Assembly (NCBI RefSeq): GCF_002872335.1
Contig: NZ_NJAG01000001.1
Location: forward strand, 1 to 64,000
Length of the DNA: 64,000 bases
Source of the DNA: Siphonobacter sp. BAB-5405
GTDB lineage: Bacteria > Bacteroidota > Bacteroidia > Cytophagales > Spirosomataceae
Direction of reading: 5' to 3'
A program made the translations under genes and the position numbers. The notes beneath the pieces were generated by a model. That model had not been told where the DNA came from, searched no databases, and saw only the letters and a list, made by a program, of their open reading frames with translations. Positions 27,168 through 34,523 of the stretch are shown piece by piece; position 1 is the stretch's first letter, and every line of letters begins with the position of its first letter.

Positions 27168-28283
27168 ATGTCCTTATCTATTATCCGCCTTTTTAAACGA
27201 GTTCCGAATGAATACGCCAAAGCATTTAGTCAGCATCGTATTCAATTAATCCGTAGCCGTATTTATTTACTTGCCTGGGCCACGGCCGCCTATTTTCTGG
27301 AGTTAATTATTCTGGATTGGGTCGCCTATCGAAGAGAGCAGTCCTTTGATGATGGGATTGGTGGATACTTAATCTACACGCAACTTCTCTTACTGCTCTG
27401 TTTACTGACCGCCGTATATACTTTGACCCACTGGCCTCGGGGAACGCTGCAGCTCTCTGCGAAAGCCCGGTTTGCCTACTACGCTAACATTACGTTAACC
27501 TGTACATACCTCTTCATTCGTTCCTTATTGGTATACAAGGCCCGGCAGTCCATCGTATTTTATTTCGTATCTCTGATTGCAGCACAGATTATCTTCCTGA
27601 CCGACTGGCGGCCCCGGTTAACCATTTCGCTGGTGGGTCTGCTTTCGATGCTGCTTTTGATTTACATTACCCCGCTGGCGAATACCGACGAAAAAACCAT
27701 TCGGCTCTTTGAGTGTACGGGCGTGACCGTCATGCTCTTCATTGCTTCGACGTACTTCTATAACACTGAAGTACAGATGTTTCTGAACCTGAATGTGATT
27801 CAGCAACAGAACAAGCAACTGGGTACGTATGCTCAGCTATTGGAACAGGAAAAGCATCAACGGGAAGAAGAACTGGAACAACGCAGTCGCGAGCTAACCA
27901 GCTATACGCTTCAGGAAGTCAAGTACAGCCGTTTTCTGGAAGAAATCAGGCAGCAGATTCAAAAGGAAAATTTAAGCGATATACGCCGAATTCCTGGTCA
28001 GATTACCACCTACCTGCACGGCGAGGATAAATGGACCTATTTCAAGGATGTGTTTGAGAATGTCCATCCTCATTTTTTTGAGCGAATCATCGCGGAATTT
28101 TCTACGCTCAGTTCCAATGATCTGCGGCTGATGGCTTTGCTGAAGATGAATCTGAGCACGAAGGAGATTGCCGATATTCTGGGTATCTCACCCCAAAGTG
28201 CGAATACGGCCCGCTATCGCTTGCGTAAACGCCTGAATCTGAAGCCGGAGGATGATTTGGAAGCCATGATCCGGAATTTATAA
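27168..28283 (+). CDS. Membrane-anchored LuxR-type transcriptional regulator
   Basis: 371 aa in three parts. Residues about 29-198 hold six hydrophobic segments (for example YLLAWATAAYFLELIILDW and LTISLVGLLSMLLLIYITPL). Residues about 205-275 are a charged coiled coil (QLLEQEKHQREEELEQRSREL). The C-terminal about 65 residues are a LuxR/GerE helix-turn-helix (MALLKMNLSTKEIADILGISPQSANTARYRLRKRL). This design resembles Bacteroidota one-component regulators in which a membrane or sensor part drives an HTH through a coiled coil. Signal and targets are unknown; it is divergent from the small zinc-ribbon gene, a plausible but unproven target. Confidence 0.85.
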   Translation: MSLSIIRLFKRVPNEYAKAFSQHRIQLIRSRIYLLAWATAAYFLELIILDWVAYRREQSFDDGIGGYLIYTQLLLLLCLLTAVYTLTHWPRGTLQLSAKARFAYYANITLTCTYLFIRSLLVYKARQSIVFYFVSLIAAQIIFLTDWRPRLTISLVGLLSMLLLIYITPLANTDEKTIRLFECTGVTVMLFIASTYFYNTEVQMFLNLNVIQQQNKQLGTYAQLLEQEKHQREEELEQRSRELTSYTLQEVKYSRFLEEIRQQIQKENLSDIRRIPGQITTYLHGEDKWTYFKDVFENVHPHFFERIIAEFSTLSSNDLRLMALLKMNLSTKEIADILGISPQSANTARYRLRKRLNLKPEDDLEAMIRNL

Positions 28284-28324
28284 ATCGCTTTCCAAAAGCC
28301 TGGTACTTTCAGAAAGTGGTACGC

Positions 28325-28831
28325 TCAGCGAGTCAGTTCCCATCGCCAGAGTGAGCCTTCTTCCGAGTCGAGTACTTCTGTTTTCTTCTGGAAGCCTACT
28401 TTGCCTAACACTTTGGCCGAAGAATTTTCTTCAGCATGCGTATGAGCGACAATGGTATGAACTTCCGGAAAAGTAAAGGCGTAATCCACCAGGGCATTCG
28501 CTGCTTCAGTGGCCAGTCCACGATCCCGGTGGCTGATTTTAATTTCGTAACCAATTTCCACGACTCCCTGATCGTTGGGCTGTCCTTTGTAGCCGCAACT
28601 GCCAATCAGCAGGTTCTCCGGACGATAAATGATCAAATGTGCACCCCATTTTTCAAGCGAAGGATCTTTCTTGACCTGCTGATAGAACGCTGGAAAAGCG
28701 TCCGTATTCTCACTCCAGCGACGAGGCACGTTTGCTCCAATCACTTGGCTGAGCACATTATTACCGGCCAGTACGGCCTCCCAGAGCGTTAGATCACAAG
28801 CTAGTAAACGAAGACGAGACGTTTCGATCAT
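28325..28831 (-). CDS. GNAT N-acetyltransferase (RimJ/RimL-like)
   Basis: 168 aa with the ETSRLRL opening, the LIGSCGYKG strand and the acetyl-CoA loop region KISHRDRGLATEAANALVDYAF of RimJ/RimL-type GNATs (Acetyltransf_3). The C-terminal beta strand pattern HAEENSSAKVLGKVGFQKK is typical. It transfers an acetyl group to an amine of an unidentified substrate. It is convergent with the regulator gene, 41 bp apart. Confidence 0.88.
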   Translation of the reverse strand: MIETSRLRLLACDLTLWEAVLAGNNVLSQVIGANVPRRWSENTDAFPAFYQQVKKDPSLEKWGAHLIIYRPENLLIGSCGYKGQPNDQGVVEIGYEIKISHRDRGLATEAANALVDYAFTFPEVHTIVAHTHAEENSSAKVLGKVGFQKKTEVLDSEEGSLWRWELTR

Positions 28832-28872
28832 GAATCGGAGATAATTCTGATTAAGGATTGAATATAGACTAA

Positions 28873-28902
28873 AAAAGCGGAAAAGGTATCTTTTCCGCTT
28901 TT
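28873..28902 (-). terminator. Intrinsic terminator
   Basis: 13-bp perfect stem 28873-28885 / 28890-28902, loop GTAT, with A/T runs. It follows the Ig-like secreted protein gene on the minus strand and separates it from the GNAT gene. Confidence 0.85.
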
Positions 28903-28924
28903 CAGGGGCTGTTGATTCGTAGGA

Positions 28925-30556
28925 TTATTCCTCAAAAGGTACAAAATCCCGGAACGTCCGTTGCAGACTCTTGTCCTGCTGTTCCTGACTTTTCGGCTTT
29001 TTACGATCCTGCCAGCCCGCATCCAGTTCCAGAGCTAACAGGTCGTTTACTTTCATGGAAGCTTCAAAATCATCAAGGTCTTTAGCAAAAGTCTGTCCAT
29101 TCTGATTCCGACGAGCGGATTTCAGGTTGTACTTCCGGGCAAAAATGTCTCCCTTGGTCTGTAACTCATTTCTTTTGACGATGATCTTGTTCAGCTGATC
29201 CACCAGCGGGCTGATAGAGCGACCAATGACTTCAGTAGCTTCCAGGGTACCTACCGTTGCGGTTGCGGTTCCACCTATCGTTGGAATGATTCGCCGGGCA
29301 TTAATGGATCCTTTTTCGTCCCCCGTAATCGTCAAGGGGACCACCGCTGTACCGGCCCCAATTCCGGCATTCATTACTGAACGATTTTTCTTACCGGTCT
29401 TCGCCCGCTTGTACAGCTTACTGAGTTCGTCCTGCTTTTCGGTCAATTGAGCAATCAGTTCCCAGGCCCGAATCAGGGAAGTGCGGTACTGAATATAGAG
29501 TTGAAGATCCTTTTCACGCTCGTTAACGGCATTTTCTACCGTCACGTGAATCCGTTTTTCATCCCGCTTCTGGCTCTTGTCCATCACAAAGAAGGTCAGG
29601 TTAAAGCCCAGCGTATCCAGTGGATCTTTCACGAAATCGTAATCTGGTCTCCAGATAAATTCGTACTGCGTGTTGGTATTTTTCTTGAGTGCTTCCTTGG
29701 GTATCGACCGGTTATCGGATAGGAACGAGAATTCCTGAATGTCCTGATCGCCGTTGGGGTCAGTCAGGTACAAGGCCAGGTTCAACGTCGTATTTTCCCG
29801 TAATTTGATGGTACTTACGTTGGGAACTACGGAAACAACCGGAGGCAAATCCAATTGCGTAACGTCGATCTTTAAACGTCCTTTCGTACGGGCTTTTGTA
29901 GGCTGATCTTCTACGAAAAATTCAACGTATAACGGTGATGTTTTAAGCTTATTGAATTGCGTCTGCGAAGGCTTCCAGGTAAATTCTCCCTGAGCCGATA
30001 GCTTCGCTCCTTCGGGTAACTGATCCGTAATGGGAATGAATACGATTGGATCCTGATCCGGGTCGCGTACTTCGTTTGGATCGATCTGGTACGTATTCTG
30101 TACGTTAAACTGTACGTAGAAAGGCTTCAAATCGCCAATAATGGGTGGCCGATTGACGTGTAGCACCCGAAACTCGGCACTCCGACGTACCTGTTCACCC
30201 TTATCAATGCTGGCGGCAAAAAGTACGGTAAACGTCTTGCTACCCTGGATCCGGTCTACGAGATCGTAACTCGGCGTCCACTGAAAATTTCCCAGCGAAT
30301 CCAGCTGCATACCTTCCTGCCGACCTTCGACAATACTAAATCGAACGGCCGTACTATCCGCATGGCTTGGACGCGTCTGAAGTTTAAAGGAAAAAAGTTT
30401 TCCTTCCTCCAGTACATTCCAGTTGGACTGGTCGGGAAAGATGATTCGCAGATTGGACTGAGCGGGCAACGCCGATTGAGCTATCGCCGTCAAATTGAAT
30501 CCGATTAGAGCAAGAAATTGTACGAAAAAGAGTCGCTTTATGAAATATCTCATCAT
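28925..30556 (-). CDS. Secreted Ig-like multidomain protein, function unknown
   Basis: 543 aa. A signal peptide (residues 1-27, ending AIAQ) is followed by three or four cadherin/Ig-like beta-sandwich repeats (about residues 35-345). Two of them carry LDSLGNFQWTPSY and LSAQGEFTWKPS, the He_PIG/putative-Ig signature, and DPNEVRDPDQDP and DPNGDQD look like Ca-binding linkers. A coiled coil follows (about 350-400), then a Gly/Ala/Thr/Val-rich segment (AGIGAGTAVVPLTI ... GGTATATVGTLEAT), then a second helical stretch and a charged tail. The glycine-rich part between helices is odd for a soluble surface protein and could insert in a membrane. The second ATG (30553) is an equal start candidate. Confidence 0.75.
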   Translation of the reverse strand: MMRYFIKRLFFVQFLALIGFNLTAIAQSALPAQSNLRIIFPDQSNWNVLEEGKLFSFKLQTRPSHADSTAVRFSIVEGRQEGMQLDSLGNFQWTPSYDLVDRIQGSKTFTVLFAASIDKGEQVRRSAEFRVLHVNRPPIIGDLKPFYVQFNVQNTYQIDPNEVRDPDQDPIVFIPITDQLPEGAKLSAQGEFTWKPSQTQFNKLKTSPLYVEFFVEDQPTKARTKGRLKIDVTQLDLPPVVSVVPNVSTIKLRENTTLNLALYLTDPNGDQDIQEFSFLSDNRSIPKEALKKNTNTQYEFIWRPDYDFVKDPLDTLGFNLTFFVMDKSQKRDEKRIHVTVENAVNEREKDLQLYIQYRTSLIRAWELIAQLTEKQDELSKLYKRAKTGKKNRSVMNAGIGAGTAVVPLTITGDEKGSINARRIIPTIGGTATATVGTLEATEVIGRSISPLVDQLNKIIVKRNELQTKGDIFARKYNLKSARRNQNGQTFAKDLDDFEASMKVNDLLALELDAGWQDRKKPKSQEQQDKSLQRTFRDFVPFEE

Positions 30557-30753
30557 AGTAGCTGTATCATGGCTAAGGCTGTGTGCTTCTTTTCACGAAA
30601 AAATAGGGTAAAATATTGCATCCAGAGCCCATTTAGCGGTAGAAAGAAAGTACGATCGCGGCAAAAATAGAAAATAAAACTTTAGGAAGCCTGATTGAGA
30701 AAATTGGATTTTTAAAAAGTACGAACCTCCCGTTCAAATGGTTTACCTACGAC

Positions 30754-30798
30754 AAAAAAGAATGAGTGATCATCTCACTTTAGGAGAATCACTCATTC
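30754..30798 (-). terminator. Intrinsic terminator of tpiA
   Basis: 11-bp perfect stem 30760-30770 / 30788-30798 with 17-nt loop; on the minus strand it is followed by six T (30759-30754). It begins 55 bp after the tpiA stop. Confidence 0.8.
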
Positions 30799-30853
30799 CT
30801 TGAGATATTTCAAATCGTCTTACAAAAGCTTGTTTCTGCTTTCGAAAGACCGA

Positions 30854-31609
30854 TTAGATTGCTTTCACGATGTTCACGAAGTCCCGTGACTTCAGTGAAG
30901 CTCCGCCTACCAAACCACCATCTACGTCCGGGCTGGAAAAAAGTTCAGCTGCATTTGCGGCGTTAACACTTCCACCGTACTGAATGGTGGTGTTATCGGC
31001 AACTTCAGCTCCGTATTGGCTGGCAATGTGGCTCCGCAGAGCGGCGTGCATATCCTGAGCCTGTTGAGCAGAAGCCGTCAGACCGGTACCGATAGCCCAG
31101 ATGGGTTCGTAAGCGATCACAACCTGGCCGAATTGTTCAGCAGAAAGATGGAACAGGGCATTCGTCAACTGAGCCTGTACAAGGGCTACGTAATCTTCGT
31201 TCTGACGTTGTTCGAGTGATTCACCGCAGCAGAAAATAGGCTTCAGTCCATTTTCCAGGGCAATGTTTACTTTCTCAGCCAGAATTTCGTCGGTTTCACC
31301 GAAGAACTGACGCCGCTCACTATGTCCCAGAATTACGTAGGGAATGTTCAGTGATTTCAGCATCGGAGCCGAGATTTCGCCCGTATACGCTCCGGAAGCT
31401 TTCTGGTGGATATTCTGAGCTCCGATCGAAACCCGGCCGGTTGCGTACTGCTGCAGTGTAGACAGATACAGCGAAGGAACGCAGAGGACAACTTCTACGT
31501 CGCTGGTTACTTCGTCAGCAATCATGTGTACGATTTCCGAAGTCAACGCTACTGCTTCTTCGGCGGTTTTATTCATTTTCCAGTTACCTGCAACAATTTT
31601 TTTTCTCAT
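30854..31609 (-). CDS. tpiA: Triosephosphate isomerase
   Basis: Glycolytic enzyme interconverting dihydroxyacetone phosphate and glyceraldehyde 3-phosphate in the cytoplasm. Catalytic Lys11 in GNWKMNK, His96 in ILGHSERR and Glu168 in AYEPIWAIGTG are all present, with the phosphate loop IQYGGSVN. The length of 251 aa is standard. It is monocistronic with its own terminator. Confidence 0.97.
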   Translation of the reverse strand: MRKKIVAGNWKMNKTAEEAVALTSEIVHMIADEVTSDVEVVLCVPSLYLSTLQQYATGRVSIGAQNIHQKASGAYTGEISAPMLKSLNIPYVILGHSERRQFFGETDEILAEKVNIALENGLKPIFCCGESLEQRQNEDYVALVQAQLTNALFHLSAEQFGQVVIAYEPIWAIGTGLTASAQQAQDMHAALRSHIASQYGAEVADNTTIQYGGSVNAANAAELFSSPDVDGGLVGGASLKSRDFVNIVKAI

Positions 31610-31824
31610 GTGCGAAAAAAATATAAAAATCAGAAGATTACTTTTAATTAATCAAATAATGCCTTTCCTGCGTAAGAAGCGGCATTTTAGTTTTTCATTC
31701 CGGCGACGAAAGTAGCGAAAATCCCCGAAAGTGCCGAAGTGAAGCTAATAATCATCGCGTAGCCTATTGATTATGAGCGATAAAGCGTGTACATTAAAGT
31801 CAGTTTTTCCAAAACACGACAGTC

Positions 31825-33075
31825 ATGAAACATGCTTTACCACTCGTACTCCTGTTCGGGCTGGTTTTAGGCCTGACTCCCGCTACGCTGGCTCAGGAAC
31901 GTTTTGGCCTGTATCTGAAAGCTCGTCATAAAACCACCCGCATTCCGTTCGAATTACAATCGAATCTGATCATCGTACCCGTTAAGGTAAATGGTTCGGA
32001 TACGCTTCGTTTTATTCTCGATTCGGGGGTATCCACCATACTCATTACCGATCCTAAAGTTCCCATTGTTCAACGCATGAAGCCGGTTCGGAAAGTACAG
32101 ATTGCCGGAGCGGGCGAAGGCGGGCACCTATCGGCAACGGTTATGGTTGGCAACTCCATTCAGATGGGGCATGTGCGGGGTGGCAATCAGAATATTGTGG
32201 TCCTTGATCAGGATATTCTGCAAATTTCGGAATACGTGGGAATGCCCATTCATGGGATTTTTGGCTACGAACTGTTCAGTCATTTTGTGGTGACTATTGA
32301 TTTTGCCCGCAAGGAACTCCTCCTGGAAGAGCCGAGTCACTACCGCTATAAAAGTCGGAAAGGCGATCAGTTTCCGATCACCATTGAGGATGCCAAACCT
32401 TACCTGAACGCGGTAGCTCTGGTTGATAAAGCTCGCACAGTGCCCCTCAAAGTGGTGATTGATACCGGGGCGGGGCACGCTCTTTCGCTTGATGTCAATT
32501 CCCGTAACCAAATTCCCCTGCCCAATAAGGTCATCCGTACCCAGCTTGGCCGTGGCTTAAGCGGGGTAATCAATGGTAGCTTGGGCCGCGTGGAAAAAAT
32601 CCGGATTGGTAATAAACTGGAACTCACCAATTTGATTGCTTCCTTTCCCGATAGTCTGGCCTATGGCATGAAACTGGGCCGACATCTCGAACGCCAGGGA
32701 AACATTGGTTGCGAACTGTTGCGGCGATTCCGGGTAACGTTCAATTACCAGCAGCGATATGTGGTACTGAAGCCCATCCGCCGCCGCCTGCGGGAAGCAT
32801 TTGAACACAACATGAGTGGCATGGACATTGTGGCCAAGGGCGTTGATTACGACGAATATATCATTGAACGTATCGAGCGGAATTCGCCCGCTGAACTGGC
32901 TGGACTCGAAGAAGGCGATCAGCTGATCAGCGTGAACGGAGAAATTTGCCGCGATCTTTCCATGTCTGATTTATACAAAATTATGCAACGCGGCGAAGGC
33001 AAGGAACTGCTCATGGCTATTCGCCGAAACGGACAACTAATGGTGACCAGTCTGGTACTAAAACGCATCATCTAA
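31825..33075 (+). CDS. Secreted retropepsin-like aspartyl protease with PDZ domain
   Basis: 416 aa. A signal peptide (residues 1-23) is followed by a double retropepsin-like domain with catalytic aspartates in FILDSGVSTILI (first lobe) and VVIDTGAGHALSL (second lobe). A PDZ domain takes up about the last 100 residues (YIIERIERNSPAELAGLEEGDQLISVNG). The combination is common in Bacteroidota as PDZ-containing aspartyl proteases of the periplasm or outer membrane. The first motif reads DSG rather than DTG, which is tolerated in this family. The substrate is unknown. The next gene starts about 117 bp downstream on the same strand. Confidence 0.87.
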   Translation: MKHALPLVLLFGLVLGLTPATLAQERFGLYLKARHKTTRIPFELQSNLIIVPVKVNGSDTLRFILDSGVSTILITDPKVPIVQRMKPVRKVQIAGAGEGGHLSATVMVGNSIQMGHVRGGNQNIVVLDQDILQISEYVGMPIHGIFGYELFSHFVVTIDFARKELLLEEPSHYRYKSRKGDQFPITIEDAKPYLNAVALVDKARTVPLKVVIDTGAGHALSLDVNSRNQIPLPNKVIRTQLGRGLSGVINGSLGRVEKIRIGNKLELTNLIASFPDSLAYGMKLGRHLERQGNIGCELLRRFRVTFNYQQRYVVLKPIRRRLREAFEHNMSGMDIVAKGVDYDEYIIERIERNSPAELAGLEEGDQLISVNGEICRDLSMSDLYKIMQRGEGKELLMAIRRNGQLMVTSLVLKRII

Positions 33076-33192
33076 ACGCTGGAACGTGTTTTTGTAGGGT
33101 TAAAATCAGTATTGGCCGTAACTCTTTCGGCTAGTATTGACCAACGTTATTACTTTCGTAGACTCGTTGAACCCTTAAACGCCGCCACGTTT

Positions 33193-33882
33193 ATGAGCAC
33201 CCGTTTGTTAGTACTCCTGCTGTGTACCGTTGGTATGTCAGCTTTTGCCACACCCACTATTGATCCGCCTTCCCGAAAATTTTCCCTGGGTTTACTGGGC
33301 GGTACGCTCGGTTATGGAGCGGAGGTGGGTTACAGTCCCCGCGAACGATCGAACTGGCAGTTCCGGCTGGGATTTACGCACGTAGGCTACAAAAAGCCCT
33401 TCGATGTGGATGTGAACGATGACTCTAAACTGCACCTGTCGCCACTCGTTCGCATGAATCTCCTGCAAGTGCACGCCGACTGGTTTCCGTTTTCGAGAAG
33501 TTCTTTCCACCTGACGGGCGGCCTGGGTTATCAGGTTAACCCAAGCTATGCGGTTTTGGGCACCTCCGATACGGGCCTGATTCTTGATGACATTGAAATT
33601 AAACCGGAAGATTTTGGGAATGTAGAGCTCCAACTTCGCTGGTGGCAGGTAACTCCGCACCTGGGACTAGGGGTGGGCAGAGCCGTTCCCAAAAATCGGA
33701 TCGGCGTTGGTTTCGAACTAGGTTGTTACTACTTGGGAAGCCCTAAAATTGATTTTAGTACAACAGGCCTGCTCGACGCCACTACATTGCCCGACCAGAT
33801 TCCTCAGATTGAACATAACATGCGGAATTACAGCTTTCTGCCGTACTTATTGTTTTCGCTCAAGTACCGTCTGACGCCGTAA
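33193..33882 (+). CDS. Hypothetical outer-membrane protein
   Basis: 229 aa from ATG 33193, which gives a clean signal peptide (LLVLLLCTVGMSAFA); the longer frame from TTG 33112 puts 27 unlike residues before it and is rejected. Alternating strands such as SLGLLGGTLGYGAEVGY, FRLGFTHVGYK and LLFSLKYRL at the C-terminus suggest a beta barrel of 8-10 strands. I do not recognise a family. It lies between the aspartyl protease and ispF on the same strand. Confidence 0.75.
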   Translation: MSTRLLVLLLCTVGMSAFATPTIDPPSRKFSLGLLGGTLGYGAEVGYSPRERSNWQFRLGFTHVGYKKPFDVDVNDDSKLHLSPLVRMNLLQVHADWFPFSRSSFHLTGGLGYQVNPSYAVLGTSDTGLILDDIEIKPEDFGNVELQLRWWQVTPHLGLGVGRAVPKNRIGVGFELGCYYLGSPKIDFSTTGLLDATTLPDQIPQIEHNMRNYSFLPYLLFSLKYRLTP

Positions 33883-33906
33883 ATCCGTCTGATTCCGTAA
33901 AATCCA

Positions 33907-33914
33907 TAGTTTTG
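33907..33914 (+). promoter_or_regulatory. Candidate -7 box for ispF (TAGTTTTG)
   Basis: Exact TAnnTTTG 23 bp before the ispF ATG. There is no TTG at -33. Confidence 0.45.
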
Positions 33915-33937
33915 TCCGGCTAAAGCTCATCTACTGC

Positions 33938-34429
33938 ATGAAGATTCCTTTTCGCGTCGGACATGGCTACGACGTTCACCAATTAGAAGAAAACCGCCCT
34001 TTCTGGCTCGGCGGCATTCAGATTCCGCATTCACACGGGGCCAAAGGCCACTCTGACGCGGACATTATTTGCCACGTCATTTGTGATGCTCTGCTGGGTG
34101 CAGCCAATCTGCGAAACATTGGCTACCATTTCTCGGATAAAGATCCGCAATGGAAAGGCATTGACTCCAAGCTTCTACTGGTTCGCGTTTTGGAAATGAT
34201 TCGGGAAAAAGGGTATGAAGTAGGAAATGTAGATGTAACCGTAGTTTTACAGGAACCTAAGCTCAATCCGCACATTCCGGTGATGAAGGCCGTACTGGCC
34301 GGGGTAATGCAGATCGATGAAGAGGATCTTTCTATCAAAGCTACTACCTCCGAACATTTAGGCTTTGTTGGAAAAAAAGAAGGGATTGCGGCTCACGCCG
34401 TAGCCCTGATTGTGCGGGCAGATTTGTAA
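33938..34429 (+). CDS. ispF: 2-C-methyl-D-erythritol 2,4-cyclodiphosphate synthase
   Basis: MEP-pathway isoprenoid enzyme that closes CDP-methylerythritol phosphate to the cyclic diphosphate, releasing CMP. Metal ligands Asp12 and His14 (GYDVH) and His46 (DADIICHV) are present, with the HSHGAKGHSDAD loop and the C-terminal KATTSEHLGFVG. At 163 aa it is the normal size. It supplies precursors for the prenyl diphosphate synthase elsewhere in the window, although the two are not linked. Confidence 0.96.
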   Translation: MKIPFRVGHGYDVHQLEENRPFWLGGIQIPHSHGAKGHSDADIICHVICDALLGAANLRNIGYHFSDKDPQWKGIDSKLLLVRVLEMIREKGYEVGNVDVTVVLQEPKLNPHIPVMKAVLAGVMQIDEEDLSIKATTSEHLGFVGKKEGIAAHAVALIVRADL

Positions 34430-34458
34430 GGCCTGCGTTACACATGCACCACTAGTAA

Positions 34459-34495
34459 CGCCCCGATCATTCCATGACGGTTATGAATCGGGGCG
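34459..34495. terminator. Probable terminator between ispF and the adhesin gene
   Basis: 9-bp GC-rich stem 34459-34467 (CGCCCCGAT) / 34487-34495, 19-nt loop. It sits between convergent genes. No strong T-run follows, so confidence is moderate. Confidence 0.5.
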
Positions 34496-34523
34496 AGCTA
34501 TTTATTACTTCCCTGTGTAGGCC

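Noticed and set aside
28284-28324. Short hairpin between the regulator and GNAT genes as terminator
   Set aside because: The arms GTACTTTC and GAAAGTGGTAC pair only with a two-base bulge and no T-run follows, so I did not call it.
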